Of a stretch of 64,000 nucleotides of DNA, positions 43,202 through 51,172 are shown piece after piece. Both the position numbers and the translations under genes were made by a program. Within the stretch, counting starts at the first letter, position 1. Each line of letters opens with the position of its first letter. The notes beneath the pieces are model-generated. The model had not been told where the DNA came from and ran no database searches. It saw only the letters and a program-made list of their open reading frames with translations. This stretch comes from an uncultured Gemmiger sp. (GTDB taxonomy: Bacteria > Bacillota > Clostridia > Oscillospirales > Ruminococcaceae): NCBI GenBank assembly GCA_944388145.1, contig CALXHQ010000002.1:299950-363949 (forward strand). The letters are read 5' to 3'.

Positions 43202-44302
43202 TCACAGCAGCATCAGGCGGCAGGCGTCCTCGGCGGCGCGGCGCAGATCGGCGGCGGTGCGGGGCGCCGCGGCAGCGGGGGACAGGCCCGCCCGGTTCAC
43301 CGCCTGCATGGCGGTCACGCCCAGACCGTACAGCTCGGCGGCGCCGTCCGCCACCACGCCGCCAAACGCCAGCACCGGCACCCGGGCCTGCCGGGCGCGC
43401 AGCGCCACGCTGGACACCGCCGACCCCAGTGCGCTGGCAGCGTCCAGCCGGCCGGCAGCGGTTACCACCAGCGAAGCTCCCTCCAGCATGGCGTCAAAGC
43501 CGGCCAGGTCCAAAAGCGGCTCCACCCCGGGGCAAAGCTCGCCGCCCAGATAGGCCATGGCCCCGGCCCCCAGGCCGCCCGCCGCCCCCGCACCGGGGTG
43601 GTCGGCCATGGCAATGCCCAGGTCATTCTCCGTCACCGCAGCCAGGTGGCCAAGCCCCTCGTCCAGGTTGGCGGCGTCCCGGGCGGGCAGGCCCAGGGTC
43701 CAGGCGGGGCCCTGGGGTCCGCACAGCGGTGCCTGGCTGCCGGCCAGGATGCGCAGCCGTGCCCCCGCCAGCACCGGCGCCCGGCCCAGCAGGTCAATGT
43801 GGGCAATGCTTTTCAGCGTGTCGCCCACCGGCACAAAACTGCGGCCGCTGGCATCCAAAAAGCGGACCCCCAGGGCGGCGGCACAGCCGGTGCCGCCGTC
43901 CGCCCCGGCCCCGGCGCTCAGGCAAAGCAGAATCTCCCGGCAGCCGGTCTGCAAGGCGTCCAGGATCATCTGTCCCACGCCATAGCTGGTGGCCCGGCCG
44001 GGCAGCACCCCCGCCGCGCGGCCAACGCCCGCCCCGGCGCAGGCAGCCGCATCCACAATGGCGGTGCGGCGGTCCGGCAAAACGGTATAGGCGGCGCGCA
44101 TCTCGTTGCCGGCAGGGCCCTGCACCCGGACGATGCGGGGTTCCCCGGCGCTGGCCTGCAGCACCGACGCACTGCCCAGGGGCAGGCGCACCAGCTCCGC
44201 CTCGGGGAAAAAATGGGCAAACGCCTCGCCCAGCACGTCACAGACCCGGGCGGCGCTGAGCGCCCCCGGCATGGCATCCGGCACCAGAACAATCTTTTGC
44301 AA
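43202..44302 (-). CDS. glycerate-kinase-like protein with altered active-site motifs
   Basis: A 366-residue protein of the GckA/GlxK glycerate kinase fold. The start KIVLVPDAMPGALSA aligns with the family KIVIAPDSFKGSLSA, but Ser and Lys are lost. The following ADGGEGT block is replaced by GSASVL. The later block GAGADGGTG matches the family NDGGAG, and the C-terminal half (ENDLGIAMADHPGAGAAGGLGAGAMAYLGG) is well conserved. So substrate or phosphate binding may differ. Start is TTG at 44302 with GGGAGGG ahead; no better start is near. Transcription begins at 44534-44562 and passes a terminator (44364-44410). Confidence 0.8.
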   Translation of the reverse strand: MQKIVLVPDAMPGALSAARVCDVLGEAFAHFFPEAELVRLPLGSASVLQASAGEPRIVRVQGPAGNEMRAAYTVLPDRRTAIVDAAACAGAGVGRAAGVLPGRATSYGVGQMILDALQTGCREILLCLSAGAGADGGTGCAAALGVRFLDASGRSFVPVGDTLKSIAHIDLLGRAPVLAGARLRILAGSQAPLCGPQGPAWTLGLPARDAANLDEGLGHLAAVTENDLGIAMADHPGAGAAGGLGAGAMAYLGGELCPGVEPLLDLAGFDAMLEGASLVVTAAGRLDAASALGSAVSSVALRARQARVPVLAFGGVVADGAAELYGLGVTAMQAVNRAGLSPAAAAPRTAADLRRAAEDACRLMLL

Positions 44303-44363
44303 TGCAGAGCCCTCCCTTGCTGGCTGGCCTGGGGCGGAGCACACGGGGCGCCGCCGGACAGAT

Positions 44364-44410
44364 GAAAAACGGGCGCGGCCCAGACGATGCTCTGTCTGTG
44401 CCGCGCCCGT
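44364..44410 (-). terminator. attenuator-type terminator in the glycerate-kinase-like leader
   Basis: Minus strand ACGGGCGCGGC (44400-44410) pairs with GCCGCGCCCGT (44369-44379), followed by T5. An upstream GGCGCGGCC (44438-44446) can pair with nine bases of the 3' arm as an alternative (antiterminator). Confidence 0.75.
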
Positions 44411-44533
44411 GTCCCCAGGACTGGGTGAATAACAAAAGGCCGCGCCTGCCTGTTTGACCGGCCAACGCCGGGGAGGTAACGCTGCGGGCAACGAACCGCA
44501 GCCGGCAGACACAGGACCGTTCGTCTGTCATGT

Positions 44534-44562
44534 ATTGTACCACACCGTCCGCCAAAGTGCAA
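44534..44562 (-). promoter_or_regulatory. promoter of the glycerate-kinase-like gene
   Basis: Minus strand TTGCAC (44557-44562), 17-bp spacer, TACAAT (44534-44539). It begins right after the patatin stop codon and gives a leader of about 225 nt. Confidence 0.75.
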
Positions 44563-44566
44563 CCGC

Positions 44567-45427
44567 TTACCCGGAGCAGAAACGCTTGATCTCGCCCAGG
44601 CGGGCCAGGGTATCGCTGCGGCCCAACTCATACAGCTGGCGCAGCTTTTTCACGCTGTGCTCGGTGCGGCTGACCGCCAAATCACGGCTGGGGCGCAAAA
44701 GCAGCACGCTGCCGTCGGCGGCGCCGCACTCAACATCCTGCAGTTCCCGGTTGTATCTCTCGTGCCGGCGGGCCATGGCCTGCACCAGTGCGGGGTACTG
44801 CCGGTAAACCAGCCGGAAGGGCAGCAGGCTGGCCGGCCGCTTGCGGTAACCCGCCGCCCGGGTCAGCACCACAATGTTTTTGCCGTAGCCCATCCGCCGG
44901 AAGGCCGCCAGCGGGATGGAATCGGCCACACCGCCGTCCAGCAGCTTTTTGCCCCCCACCTCCACAATGCGGGAGACCAGCGGCATCGACGCCCCGGCCC
45001 GCAGATACTCCATGGCATCGGTGCCCTGAAAGTCGGTCAGGCGGATGTACTCGGGCCGGCCGGTCTCCACATTGGTGCAGGTGACGTAGAAGGGGATGCC
45101 CGCCTTGACAAAAGCATCGTTGTCAAAGGGGTCCAGCCGCCAGGGGATTTCCTCATAGCAGAAGGTTTTGTCCACAATATCGCCGGTGGTCAGCAGGGGA
45201 TACAGCCCCATGAACCGCTTGTCACGGCGGTACTTTTCATAATAGCGGATACTGCGGCCATGCTGGCCGGACACATAGGACACCCCATGGATGGTCCCTG
45301 CCGATACGCCGATCACGCCGTCCGCCCGGATGCCGTTCTCCAAAAACACATCCAGCACGCCGGCGGTGTACAGCCCGCGCATGGCACCGCCCTCCAGCAC
45401 AAAGCCCAGGCGTTCGCTTTGTTCCAT
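44567..45427 (-). CDS. patatin-like phospholipase
   Basis: A 286-residue patatin/RssA-type hydrolase. Oxyanion loop LEGGAMRG, nucleophile Ser42 in GVSAGTIHGV, and catalytic Asp164 in LLDGGVADS are all present. The fold ends in a Lys/Arg-rich helical tail. It probably cleaves acyl chains from phospholipids; substrate and product are unknown. The ATG at 45427 has GGGAGG 13 nt upstream, a long but usable spacing. Its promoter is divergent from that of the DJ-1-like gene. Confidence 0.9.
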   Translation of the reverse strand: MEQSERLGFVLEGGAMRGLYTAGVLDVFLENGIRADGVIGVSAGTIHGVSYVSGQHGRSIRYYEKYRRDKRFMGLYPLLTTGDIVDKTFCYEEIPWRLDPFDNDAFVKAGIPFYVTCTNVETGRPEYIRLTDFQGTDAMEYLRAGASMPLVSRIVEVGGKKLLDGGVADSIPLAAFRRMGYGKNIVVLTRAAGYRKRPASLLPFRLVYRQYPALVQAMARRHERYNRELQDVECGAADGSVLLLRPSRDLAVSRTEHSVKKLRQLYELGRSDTLARLGEIKRFCSG

Positions 45428-45521
45428 CGCTTTGTTTGCGCCTCCCACAAATCTGTCGGAAATGCCGCCCGCCCCGGCGGGTATCGCGCCGGGGATGGGA
45501 CCGAGTTCAAAACAATAGAGT

Positions 45522-45550
45522 ATTATAGCACCGGCGGCGCCGTTCGTAAA
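45522..45550 (-). promoter_or_regulatory. promoter of the patatin gene
   Basis: Minus strand TTTACG (45545-45550), 17-bp spacer, TATAAT (45522-45527). Confidence 0.7.
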
Positions 45551-45577
45551 GACAGGCCGCGCCCCTGCGGCCGGGTG

Positions 45578-45606
45578 TTGCCAAACCGGCAGCGCTGCGG
45601 TACAAT
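45578..45606 (+). promoter_or_regulatory. promoter of the DJ-1/PfpI gene
   Basis: TTGCCA (45578-45583), 17-bp spacer, TACAAT (45601-45606). Confidence 0.75.
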
Positions 45607-45695
45607 ACCAATAGATTTGCCGCCCGGCTTTCGGGCGGCGGGGCGTCCGTTGGCGCCCCGTATACCGTGTATAGAGAACAGGGAGGTTTTTTGCC

Positions 45696-46247
45696 ATGTC
45701 CAAAGCTGTGATTTTCTTTGCCCCCGGCCTGGAAGAGTGCGAGGGCCTGCTGGTGGTTGACATCCTGCGCCGTGCAGGGGTGGACGTGACCATCGCCGCG
45801 GTGGGGGGCGACCGGACGGTGCTTTCGTCCCATCGGGTCCTGATCACGGCCGACGCCATGGCCGCCGACATCCGCCCCGAGGACTTTGACGCCTGCATCC
45901 TGCCCGGCGGCTTGAAGGGCGTTGAGAACCTGGCCGCCGACGCCGACGTGCGCCGGGTGGCCACCGCCTGCGCCGGAGCGGGCAAAATTGTGGCGGCCAT
46001 CTGCGCCGGGCCCACCGCGCTGGCCGGCTTCGGCCTGTTGGAGGGCAAGCACGCCACCGTATACCCCGGTATGGATGACAAGATGGCCGGCGCGGTCTGC
46101 ACCGGCGCCGAGGTGACGGTGGATGGCAGCATCACCACCGGCCGCGCCCTGGGCGCTGCCATCCCCTTTGCGCTGGAACTTGCCGCCCAGCTGGCCGGCA
46201 AGCCCGCCAGCGACCGGGTGCGCCAGGCCATCGTTTATCCCTACTGA
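45696..46247 (+). CDS. DJ-1/PfpI-family protein (class I glutamine-amidotransferase fold)
   Basis: A 183-residue DJ-1-type protein. Glu14/Glu15 in FAPGLEECEGL, the reactive Cys103 in AAICAGPTALA and the C-terminal TTGRALGAAIPFALELAAQL match the bacterial YajL/DJ-1 group. Reported roles are oxidative-stress and carbonyl-related protection; activity here is not known. AGGGAGG precedes the ATG. A methylglyoxal-synthase-like gene lies convergently next to it, which is suggestive because DJ-1 proteins have been linked to methylglyoxal. Confidence 0.92.
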   Translation: MSKAVIFFAPGLEECEGLLVVDILRRAGVDVTIAAVGGDRTVLSSHRVLITADAMAADIRPEDFDACILPGGLKGVENLAADADVRRVATACAGAGKIVAAICAGPTALAGFGLLEGKHATVYPGMDDKMAGAVCTGAEVTVDGSITTGRALGAAIPFALELAAQLAGKPASDRVRQAIVYPY

Positions 46248-46277
46248 TTTGCAGCAAGGCAAGATTTTGGATTACAA

Positions 46278-46334
46278 AACGCTGCCCTGCGGCCGCGGCA
46301 CTTTGCCATGGCTGCAGGGCAGCGTTATTTTTTT
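46278..46334 (+). terminator. terminator of the DJ-1/PfpI gene
   Basis: AACGCTGCCCTGC and its complement form the stem (46278-46290 with 46314-46326), followed by ATTTTTTTG. Confidence 0.85.
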
Positions 46335-46355
46335 GTGTGTGGCAGGTCCGCGCCG

Positions 46356-46760
46356 TCACCGGCGGGGGCTGCGAAGCTCCAGCCAGGCCAGGTCGCCGCG
46401 CTCCAATCCGTGGATCAGCATCTCGGCGGTGGCGATGTTGGTGGCCACCGGGATGGTCTTGCGGTCACAGGCCCGCAGCAGCAGCATATCGTTGGGCTCG
46501 CCGGGGCGGGCATTCACCGGATCGCGGAAAAACAGCACCATGTCCACCTCGCCGTAGGAGATCATGGCGGCAAGCTGCTCTGCTCCGCCGCTGCGGCCGG
46601 GATACAGGCAGTGCACCTCCAGCCCGCAGGCGTCGTGCACCACCTTCCCGGTGACGCCGGTGGCAATCAGCTCATGCCGGGACAGAATCCCCTTGTAGGC
46701 AGTGCAGAACTGTACCATCAGCTCCTTGCGGGAGTCATGGGCAATTAGAACGATCCTCAT
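46356..46760 (-). CDS. methylglyoxal-synthase-like protein lacking catalytic residues
   Basis: A 134-residue protein of the MgsA fold. LIAHDSRKELM, TGVTGK and NIATAEMLIHGLERGDLAW match the family closely. Against E. coli MgsA, the catalytic Asp71 is Ala60 (GGAEQ instead of GGDQQ), His98 is Gly87 and Asp101 is Asn90; only the Asp of FFRDP (Asp80, E. coli Asp91) is kept. So it is probably unable to make methylglyoxal in the usual way but may still bind dihydroxyacetone phosphate or phosphate. Length and all structural segments are intact, so it is not simply decaying. The start is ATG at 46760. Confidence 0.85.
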   Translation of the reverse strand: MRIVLIAHDSRKELMVQFCTAYKGILSRHELIATGVTGKVVHDACGLEVHCLYPGRSGGAEQLAAMISYGEVDMVLFFRDPVNARPGEPNDMLLLRACDRKTIPVATNIATAEMLIHGLERGDLAWLELRSPRR

Positions 46761-46867
46761 CGCAGGCAGACTCGCTTTCCCCCGGCGGATAGATTTGCCG
46801 GGCAGTTTTGGTATACGTATAGGATAAAACAATTCACAAAAAAATGCAAGCTGCCGTCCAGTTCCCG

Positions 46868-46908
46868 CAAAAAGCATCCCCGGCAGGGGAACCCCCGCCG
46901 GGGATGCT
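46868..46908 (-). terminator. terminator of the lipoprotein gene
   Basis: GCATCCCCGGC and its complement form an 11-bp stem with T5 on the minus strand side (A5 at about 46869-46873). Confidence 0.82.
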
Positions 46909-46927
46909 GCGTCATTCTACTGTGTTC

Positions 46928-48223
46928 TCAACCGGTGAGGGCGGGCAGGGCCGCATCCAGAAAGACCCGCCGCGTCCAGGCGGTGAAGCTGGCAGGATCG
47001 GTGCCGGTCAGGTCGGCGCCCGCCCGGGCCAGCGATGCGTTCTGGGCGTCGGTCAGGGCCACCTCGGGCAGGATGCCGGTGCTGATGATGCGGATCTGCT
47101 GGGCGCCCTGGGCCGTGGCGTCGCTGGCTGTGTTCCAAGGGGTCAGCAGCAGCAACTCGTCGGTCAGGACATGGCTGCCCTCGGCGCTGCTGTACAGCCA
47201 CAGGATGGCCGAGGCCGCCCCCGCCGTGTTGGCGGACCCCGCCGGGATGGCCAGATACCCGGCGCAGGCCAGGGCGGGGTAATCCATCAGACCGGTCAGA
47301 TTGTACTCCTGGGTGGAAAGGTCACTGTTGACAAAGTAGCATTTGACCGGCACGGGGGACAGCGCCTGCACCCCATCCACCCCCAGCACGGCGGTCAGAT
47401 CAGCCAGGGTTCCCCGGCAGAACAGCGCCTCGCCGCCGGCCATGGCGTTCACTGCGTCGGCAAAAGTGCGGTCGGTGGAACCGGCGGTGTTTTGCAGCTC
47501 CAGCGTCAGGGCGGTGTACACGCCGCTGACCGGACCGGTGAGGGCGTCGGTGTTATAGTTGCCGCCCGCTGCCAGCAGGGCACTGGTGTACAGCGGCCCT
47601 GCCCAGGCCGAGACAGGCTCCGCCCCGGGGATGGCAAACACGCCGTCCAGGTTGGCGGTGGCGTCGGTGCGCTCGGCGGGCATGGCGTAGGTGTTGCCGT
47701 TCAGCGTCAGGGGGATGGTGGTGGGACCCACCATCCAGCCGGTCACCGACAGCACAAAGTTGCGCCACTCATTCCAGCTGGCATTTTGCAGGTCGGCCAG
47801 GGCGGTGTCGCCCAGCAGGGCGCTGAGCAGGTCGGTGTTGACCCAGTAGGCGTACAGCGAACGCCCCAGCGGCAGCGCGGTCACCGGGCCGGCAGTATCC
47901 GCCCCCGCCCGGCTCACCGCCGCCGACAGCGAGGGCTGGGCCGCCAGGTCCAGCCAGCCGTCCCCTTCCGGCAGGGAGGTGAGCAGCGCCAGATCCGCGG
48001 AGGCGGCGTCCTCCACCCACTCGATGGTCACGTCCTGTTCCTCGCCGTAGCGGGTCAGGGCGGTGCGCAGGGCGCTGGGGTCGGGGGCGTCGCAGCTGAC
48101 GCGCAGCGTCTCGGCGGCGGGGGCGGCAGGGGCGGAGGGCAGCTGGGCAAGGCCCTGGCCGGCACTGCCGGAACAGCCCGCCAGCAAACAGACGGCCATC
48201 AAAAGTGCAGCTATGCGTTTCAT
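46928..48223 (-). CDS. solute-binding-like lipoprotein
   Basis: A 431-residue protein with a lipoprotein signal (MKRIAALLMAVCLLAGC) and Ala/Pro-rich linker. The rest looks like a family 1 extracellular binding protein (VTIEWVEDAASADLALLTSLPEG; WNEWRNFVLSVTGW), but no permease or ATPase gene is near, so it is an orphan. It is very rich in Ala and Thr. The ATG at 48223 is preceded by AAGGAGAT. The longer open frame upstream has no signal-like start and was trimmed. Ligand unknown. Confidence 0.75.
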   Translation of the reverse strand: MKRIAALLMAVCLLAGCSGSAGQGLAQLPSAPAAPAAETLRVSCDAPDPSALRTALTRYGEEQDVTIEWVEDAASADLALLTSLPEGDGWLDLAAQPSLSAAVSRAGADTAGPVTALPLGRSLYAYWVNTDLLSALLGDTALADLQNASWNEWRNFVLSVTGWMVGPTTIPLTLNGNTYAMPAERTDATANLDGVFAIPGAEPVSAWAGPLYTSALLAAGGNYNTDALTGPVSGVYTALTLELQNTAGSTDRTFADAVNAMAGGEALFCRGTLADLTAVLGVDGVQALSPVPVKCYFVNSDLSTQEYNLTGLMDYPALACAGYLAIPAGSANTAGAASAILWLYSSAEGSHVLTDELLLLTPWNTASDATAQGAQQIRIISTGILPEVALTDAQNASLARAGADLTGTDPASFTAWTRRVFLDAALPALTG

Positions 48224-48514
48224 CGCAGGGATCTCCTTTGGGTGGTAAACGGCCGCCGCCGGGGCAGGCAGCGCGCCGGAACATTCGTGTGTTATCATTA
48301 TACCGAAAAGCGCGGCATTTTTCCAGGGTGTATCTGAGAAATCAGCAGTCCGGCAAATTTGCTGAGAGAACGGCGGCTGCCAGGCTTGTCCCAAAAAAGC
48401 CCTGGCAGACTTCCGGGGCAAGGGGCCCTGCCCCAGTTGGCATGTGGCGGGCGGCGGCGCCTTTGTGCTATAATAATGGCATCATCCCAAAAACGCCGAA
48501 AGGAGCGTTGCCCC

Positions 48515-49687
48515 ATGCTGTCCACCCGCCGCCTGTACGAGGAAGCCCCCACCCTGGCCCGCTGCACTGCCCGGGTTGCCGCCTGCCGCCCTGACCCGAA
48601 AGACCCCCGTTACTGGCTGTGTGCGCTGGACGCCACCGTCTTTTACCCCGAGGGCGGCGGCCAGCCCTGCGATCTGGGCACACTGGACGGCGTGCCGGTG
48701 CTGGCCGTACACCAGGACGGGGAAAACATCATCTGGCACCGCACCGCCGCCCCGCTGGAGGCAGGCCGGCAGGTGGAGGCGGCCATCGATTGGGACCGCC
48801 GGTTTGATCTGATGCAGCAGCACACCGGCGAACACATTCTGAGCGGCACCCTGCACCGGATGTTCGGCGCCGAGAACGTGGGATTCCACATCGGCAGTCC
48901 CTGGGTGCGCATGGATATCGATCTGCCCCTGACCCCCGACCAGCTGGCCCAGGCTGAGCGCGCCGCCAACCGCACGGTACAGAGGGACGGCCCCATCCGC
49001 TGCTGGTATCCCGCGCCGCAGGAGCTGGCGCAGCTCCATTACCGCAGCAAGAAGGAGCTGGACGGTCCGGTGCGGCTGGTGGATGCGGCGGGAGCCGACC
49101 TGTGCGCCTGCTGCGGCACCCATGTGGCCACGGCGGGGCAGGTGGGGGTGATCCAGATCCTCTCGGCCCAGCATTACAAAGGAGGGGTGCGGCTGGCGGT
49201 GGCCTGCGGTATGCGCGCCGTGGCCGAGATGCAGGTGCTGCGGGCCGACGCCCAGGCGGCCGGGGCGCGGCTGAGCGTGCCTGCCGGGCAGCTGACCGGA
49301 GCGGCGGAACGCCTGCTGGCGGCCCAGTCCGCCCAGAAACAGCGGGCAGCCGCCCTGCAAAGCGCCCTGGCGGATGCGCTGGCCGCAGCGGCACAGCCCG
49401 GCAGGGCGCAGGTTGTGTTTTTGGACGGTCCCGACGGCGACGGCCTGCGGCGCATCGCCATGGCGGTGGCGGCCAAAACCGGCGCACTGTGCGCGGCGTT
49501 TGCCCCCGGCGGCCAGGGACTGGCCTACGCGCTGGCCGCCGCAAAGGACGGTGATGTGCGGGAGCTTTGCCGCCGGATGAACGCGCAGTTTTCCGGCCGC
49601 GGCGGCGGCAAGGCGGGCTTTTGCCAGGGCAGCCTGCCCGCCGATGCGGACCGGCAGGCGGTGGAACGGTTTCTGCAAAATGGTTGA
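48515..49687 (+). CDS. AlaX-like alanyl-tRNA editing protein with DHHA1 domain
   Basis: A 390-residue protein. The N-terminal part resembles the second editing region of AlaRS (DATVFYPEGGGQPCDLG), with the zinc motif HTGEH (His103, His107) and CACCGTH (about 195-201). A helical linker (about 245-300) leads to a C-terminal DHHA1 domain (SGRGGGKAGFCQGS). Free-standing AlaX proteins remove Ser or Gly wrongly charged on tRNA(Ala). Full length fits AlaX with the C-terminal domain. AAAGGAG precedes the ATG; a TATAAT box lies about 48471 with a weak -35. Confidence 0.88.
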   Translation: MLSTRRLYEEAPTLARCTARVAACRPDPKDPRYWLCALDATVFYPEGGGQPCDLGTLDGVPVLAVHQDGENIIWHRTAAPLEAGRQVEAAIDWDRRFDLMQQHTGEHILSGTLHRMFGAENVGFHIGSPWVRMDIDLPLTPDQLAQAERAANRTVQRDGPIRCWYPAPQELAQLHYRSKKELDGPVRLVDAAGADLCACCGTHVATAGQVGVIQILSAQHYKGGVRLAVACGMRAVAEMQVLRADAQAAGARLSVPAGQLTGAAERLLAAQSAQKQRAAALQSALADALAAAAQPGRAQVVFLDGPDGDGLRRIAMAVAAKTGALCAAFAPGGQGLAYALAAAKDGDVRELCRRMNAQFSGRGGGKAGFCQGSLPADADRQAVERFLQNG

Positions 49688-49720
49688 AGGTACCCCGCAT
49701 ACGTCACATATAATATGGAA

Positions 49721-49764
49721 CACGCCCCGGGAAGGAATTGGCCTTCCCGGGGCGTGCGCTTTTT
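49721..49764 (+). terminator. terminator of the AlaX-like gene
   Basis: A perfect 15-bp stem (49721-49735 with 49742-49756) followed by CGCTTTTTA. Confidence 0.85.
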
Positions 49765-49800
49765 ACAGGGAGCAGCCGGCGGCAGACAACTCTGCCCGCC

Positions 49801-50097
49801 TTATCCCTTGCGGAAGCAATCAATAATTCCCATCAGTGCCGACACCTGCTTTTCAGAGAGCCCTTTTACCGAGATACTTGCCGTATTCTCCACGCCCAGC
49901 AGATAATCGGTCGAGACGCCAAATTGCTTTGCCAGTTCCACCACATAGGGCGTGGATGGCACCGAAAGCCCCATCTCCCAGGCGTTCACCCCTGCGCGGG
50001 AGATCCCCAGCCGCCGGGCGACCTCCGCCTGTGTCAGGCCCGCCTGTTCCCGGAGTGTTTTAATCCTGTCCGCCAATGTCATCAATTCTTTGGTCAT
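49801..50097 (-). CDS. XRE-family transcriptional regulator
   Basis: A 98-residue repressor-type protein. Helix-turn-helix at about residues 13-40 (LREQAGLTQAEVARRLGISRAGVNAWEMG), followed by PSTPYVVELAKQFGVSTDYLLG and a short C-terminal helix. A 13-bp palindrome TATCATTATGATA (50145-50157) lies 48 bp ahead of the start, and is a good candidate for its operator. It is probably autoregulated and may also control the small RNA unit next to it. Confidence 0.9.
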   Translation of the reverse strand: MTKELMTLADRIKTLREQAGLTQAEVARRLGISRAGVNAWEMGLSVPSTPYVVELAKQFGVSTDYLLGVENTASISVKGLSEKQVSALMGIIDCFRKG

Positions 50098-50144
50098 AGC
50101 CCTTCACCCATCCACAGGGTACACTAGTCATTCTGATATTGCTT

Positions 50145-50157
50145 TATCATTATGATA
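50145..50157. promoter_or_regulatory. palindromic operator candidate (XRE regulator)
   Basis: TATCATTATGATA, a perfect palindrome around a central T, flanked by TGATATT copies on both sides. It lies between the regulator start (50097) and the plus-strand promoter at 50165. Confidence 0.55.
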
Positions 50158-50164
50158 TTTATAA

Positions 50165-50192
50165 TTGACATTCCATGAATTTTCTCTATAAT
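50165..50192 (+). promoter_or_regulatory. strong promoter upstream of a putative small RNA
   Basis: TTGACA (50165-50170), 16-bp spacer, TATAAT (50187-50192). Both hexamers are consensus. There is no coding gene with a ribosome site directly behind it; a terminator follows at 50250-50298. Confidence 0.8.
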
Positions 50193-50198
50193 TTTAAG

Positions 50199-50298
50199 TG
50201 ACCAGATCCAAAAACTGCTGGACGTTGCACAATAACCGCCGGCTTTCCGCCCCGGACGAACCGCCCTGCCAAGCGGCGGTGTCCGGGGCCTTTTTGTC
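50199..50298 (+). ncRNA. putative small RNA (about 100 nt) or attenuated leader of trmB
   Basis: The segment begins about 7 nt after the -10 box and ends in an intrinsic terminator: CCCCGGAC...GTCCGGGG with an inner CCGCC/GGCGG stem, followed by T5 near 50293. The first 50 nt are less GC-rich and could be single-stranded. It does not look like a tRNA, 6S or SRP RNA. It lies between the XRE gene and the separate trmB promoter. A leader function for trmB cannot be excluded, because some readthrough would enter trmB. Confidence 0.5.
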
Positions 50299-50325
50299 CC
50301 GGCCCATCCTTTGCGCACGGCACAG

Positions 50326-50354
50326 TTGCCCTTCCGCTCCGCTTTTGGTACAAT
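50326..50354 (+). promoter_or_regulatory. trmB promoter
   Basis: TTGCCC (50326-50331), 17-bp spacer, TACAAT (50349-50354), 52 bp before the ATG and downstream of the terminator at 50250-50298. Confidence 0.72.
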
Positions 50355-50405
50355 GGTTGCAGAAGATTTTGTAGAAGAATTTCGATAAAACAGGAGACCT
50401 GTACC

Positions 50406-51158
50406 ATGCGAATGCGTTTCAAACCCTACGCCCGGCCGGAACTGCTGGCCTGCGATTTCCATGTCCACGAGCCGCTGACCCATGCCGGCCATTGGCATGA
50501 GCTGTTTGCCCGGCCCGACCAGCCGCTGCACCTGGAACTGGGCTGCGGCAAAGGCGGCTTTCTGGCCCAGCTGGCGCCCCGGGACCGGAGCATCAACTAT
50601 CTGGGCATCGACATCACCGACAAGGTGCTGATCCTGGCCAAGCGCAAGGTGGAGGCTGCCTACGCCGCCCGGGGCATCCCCACCGACAATGTGCGGATCG
50701 CCTCGCTGGACATCGAGCGGCTGCGGCTGGTGTTTTCCCCGGCAGATACCGTACAGCGCATCTACATCAATTTCTGCAACCCCTGGAGCAAAAACGCCGG
50801 CAGCAACAAGCACCGGCTGACCCACCCCCGCCAGCTTTTGCAGTACCGCACGCTGATGCCCGAGGGTGCCGAGATCTACTTCAAGACGGACGACGACGAC
50901 CTCTTCCGGGACAGCCTGGGCTATTTCCCCGCCGCCGGGTTTGAGATCACCTGGCAGACCTTTGATCTGCACAAAAACGAGCCCGACTGGAACATCCGCA
51001 CCGAGCACGAGGGGATGTTCTCGGAGCAGGGCATTCCCATCAAGGCGCTGATCGCCCGCAAGCTGCCGGATTCCGCCGTCACCTGGCAGGAACCCCGCGT
51101 CCGCGCCCATCTGGAAGGCGAGCAGGCGGAGCAGTCCGCTCCATCCGCCGCAGAATAA
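50406..51158 (+). CDS. trmB: tRNA (guanine-46-N7)-methyltransferase
   Basis: A 250-residue methyltransferase. SAM motif HLELGCGKGGFL near residue 45, YLGIDITDKVL, and the catalytic-region block YINFCNPWSKN followed by HRLTHPRQL match TrmB. The C-terminus is extended by a short Ala/Glu/Ser-rich tail. It methylates G46 of tRNA. AGGAGAC precedes the ATG. Confidence 0.92.
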   Translation: MRMRFKPYARPELLACDFHVHEPLTHAGHWHELFARPDQPLHLELGCGKGGFLAQLAPRDRSINYLGIDITDKVLILAKRKVEAAYAARGIPTDNVRIASLDIERLRLVFSPADTVQRIYINFCNPWSKNAGSNKHRLTHPRQLLQYRTLMPEGAEIYFKTDDDDLFRDSLGYFPAAGFEITWQTFDLHKNEPDWNIRTEHEGMFSEQGIPIKALIARKLPDSAVTWQEPRVRAHLEGEQAEQSAPSAAE

Positions 51159-51172
51159 CTTCGCATACGCTT

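Noticed and set aside
44238-44529. An open frame in the glycerate-kinase-like leader starting MTDERSC
   Set aside because: No ribosome site, overlaps the real start in another frame and has no conserved feature; the region is better explained as an RNA attenuator.
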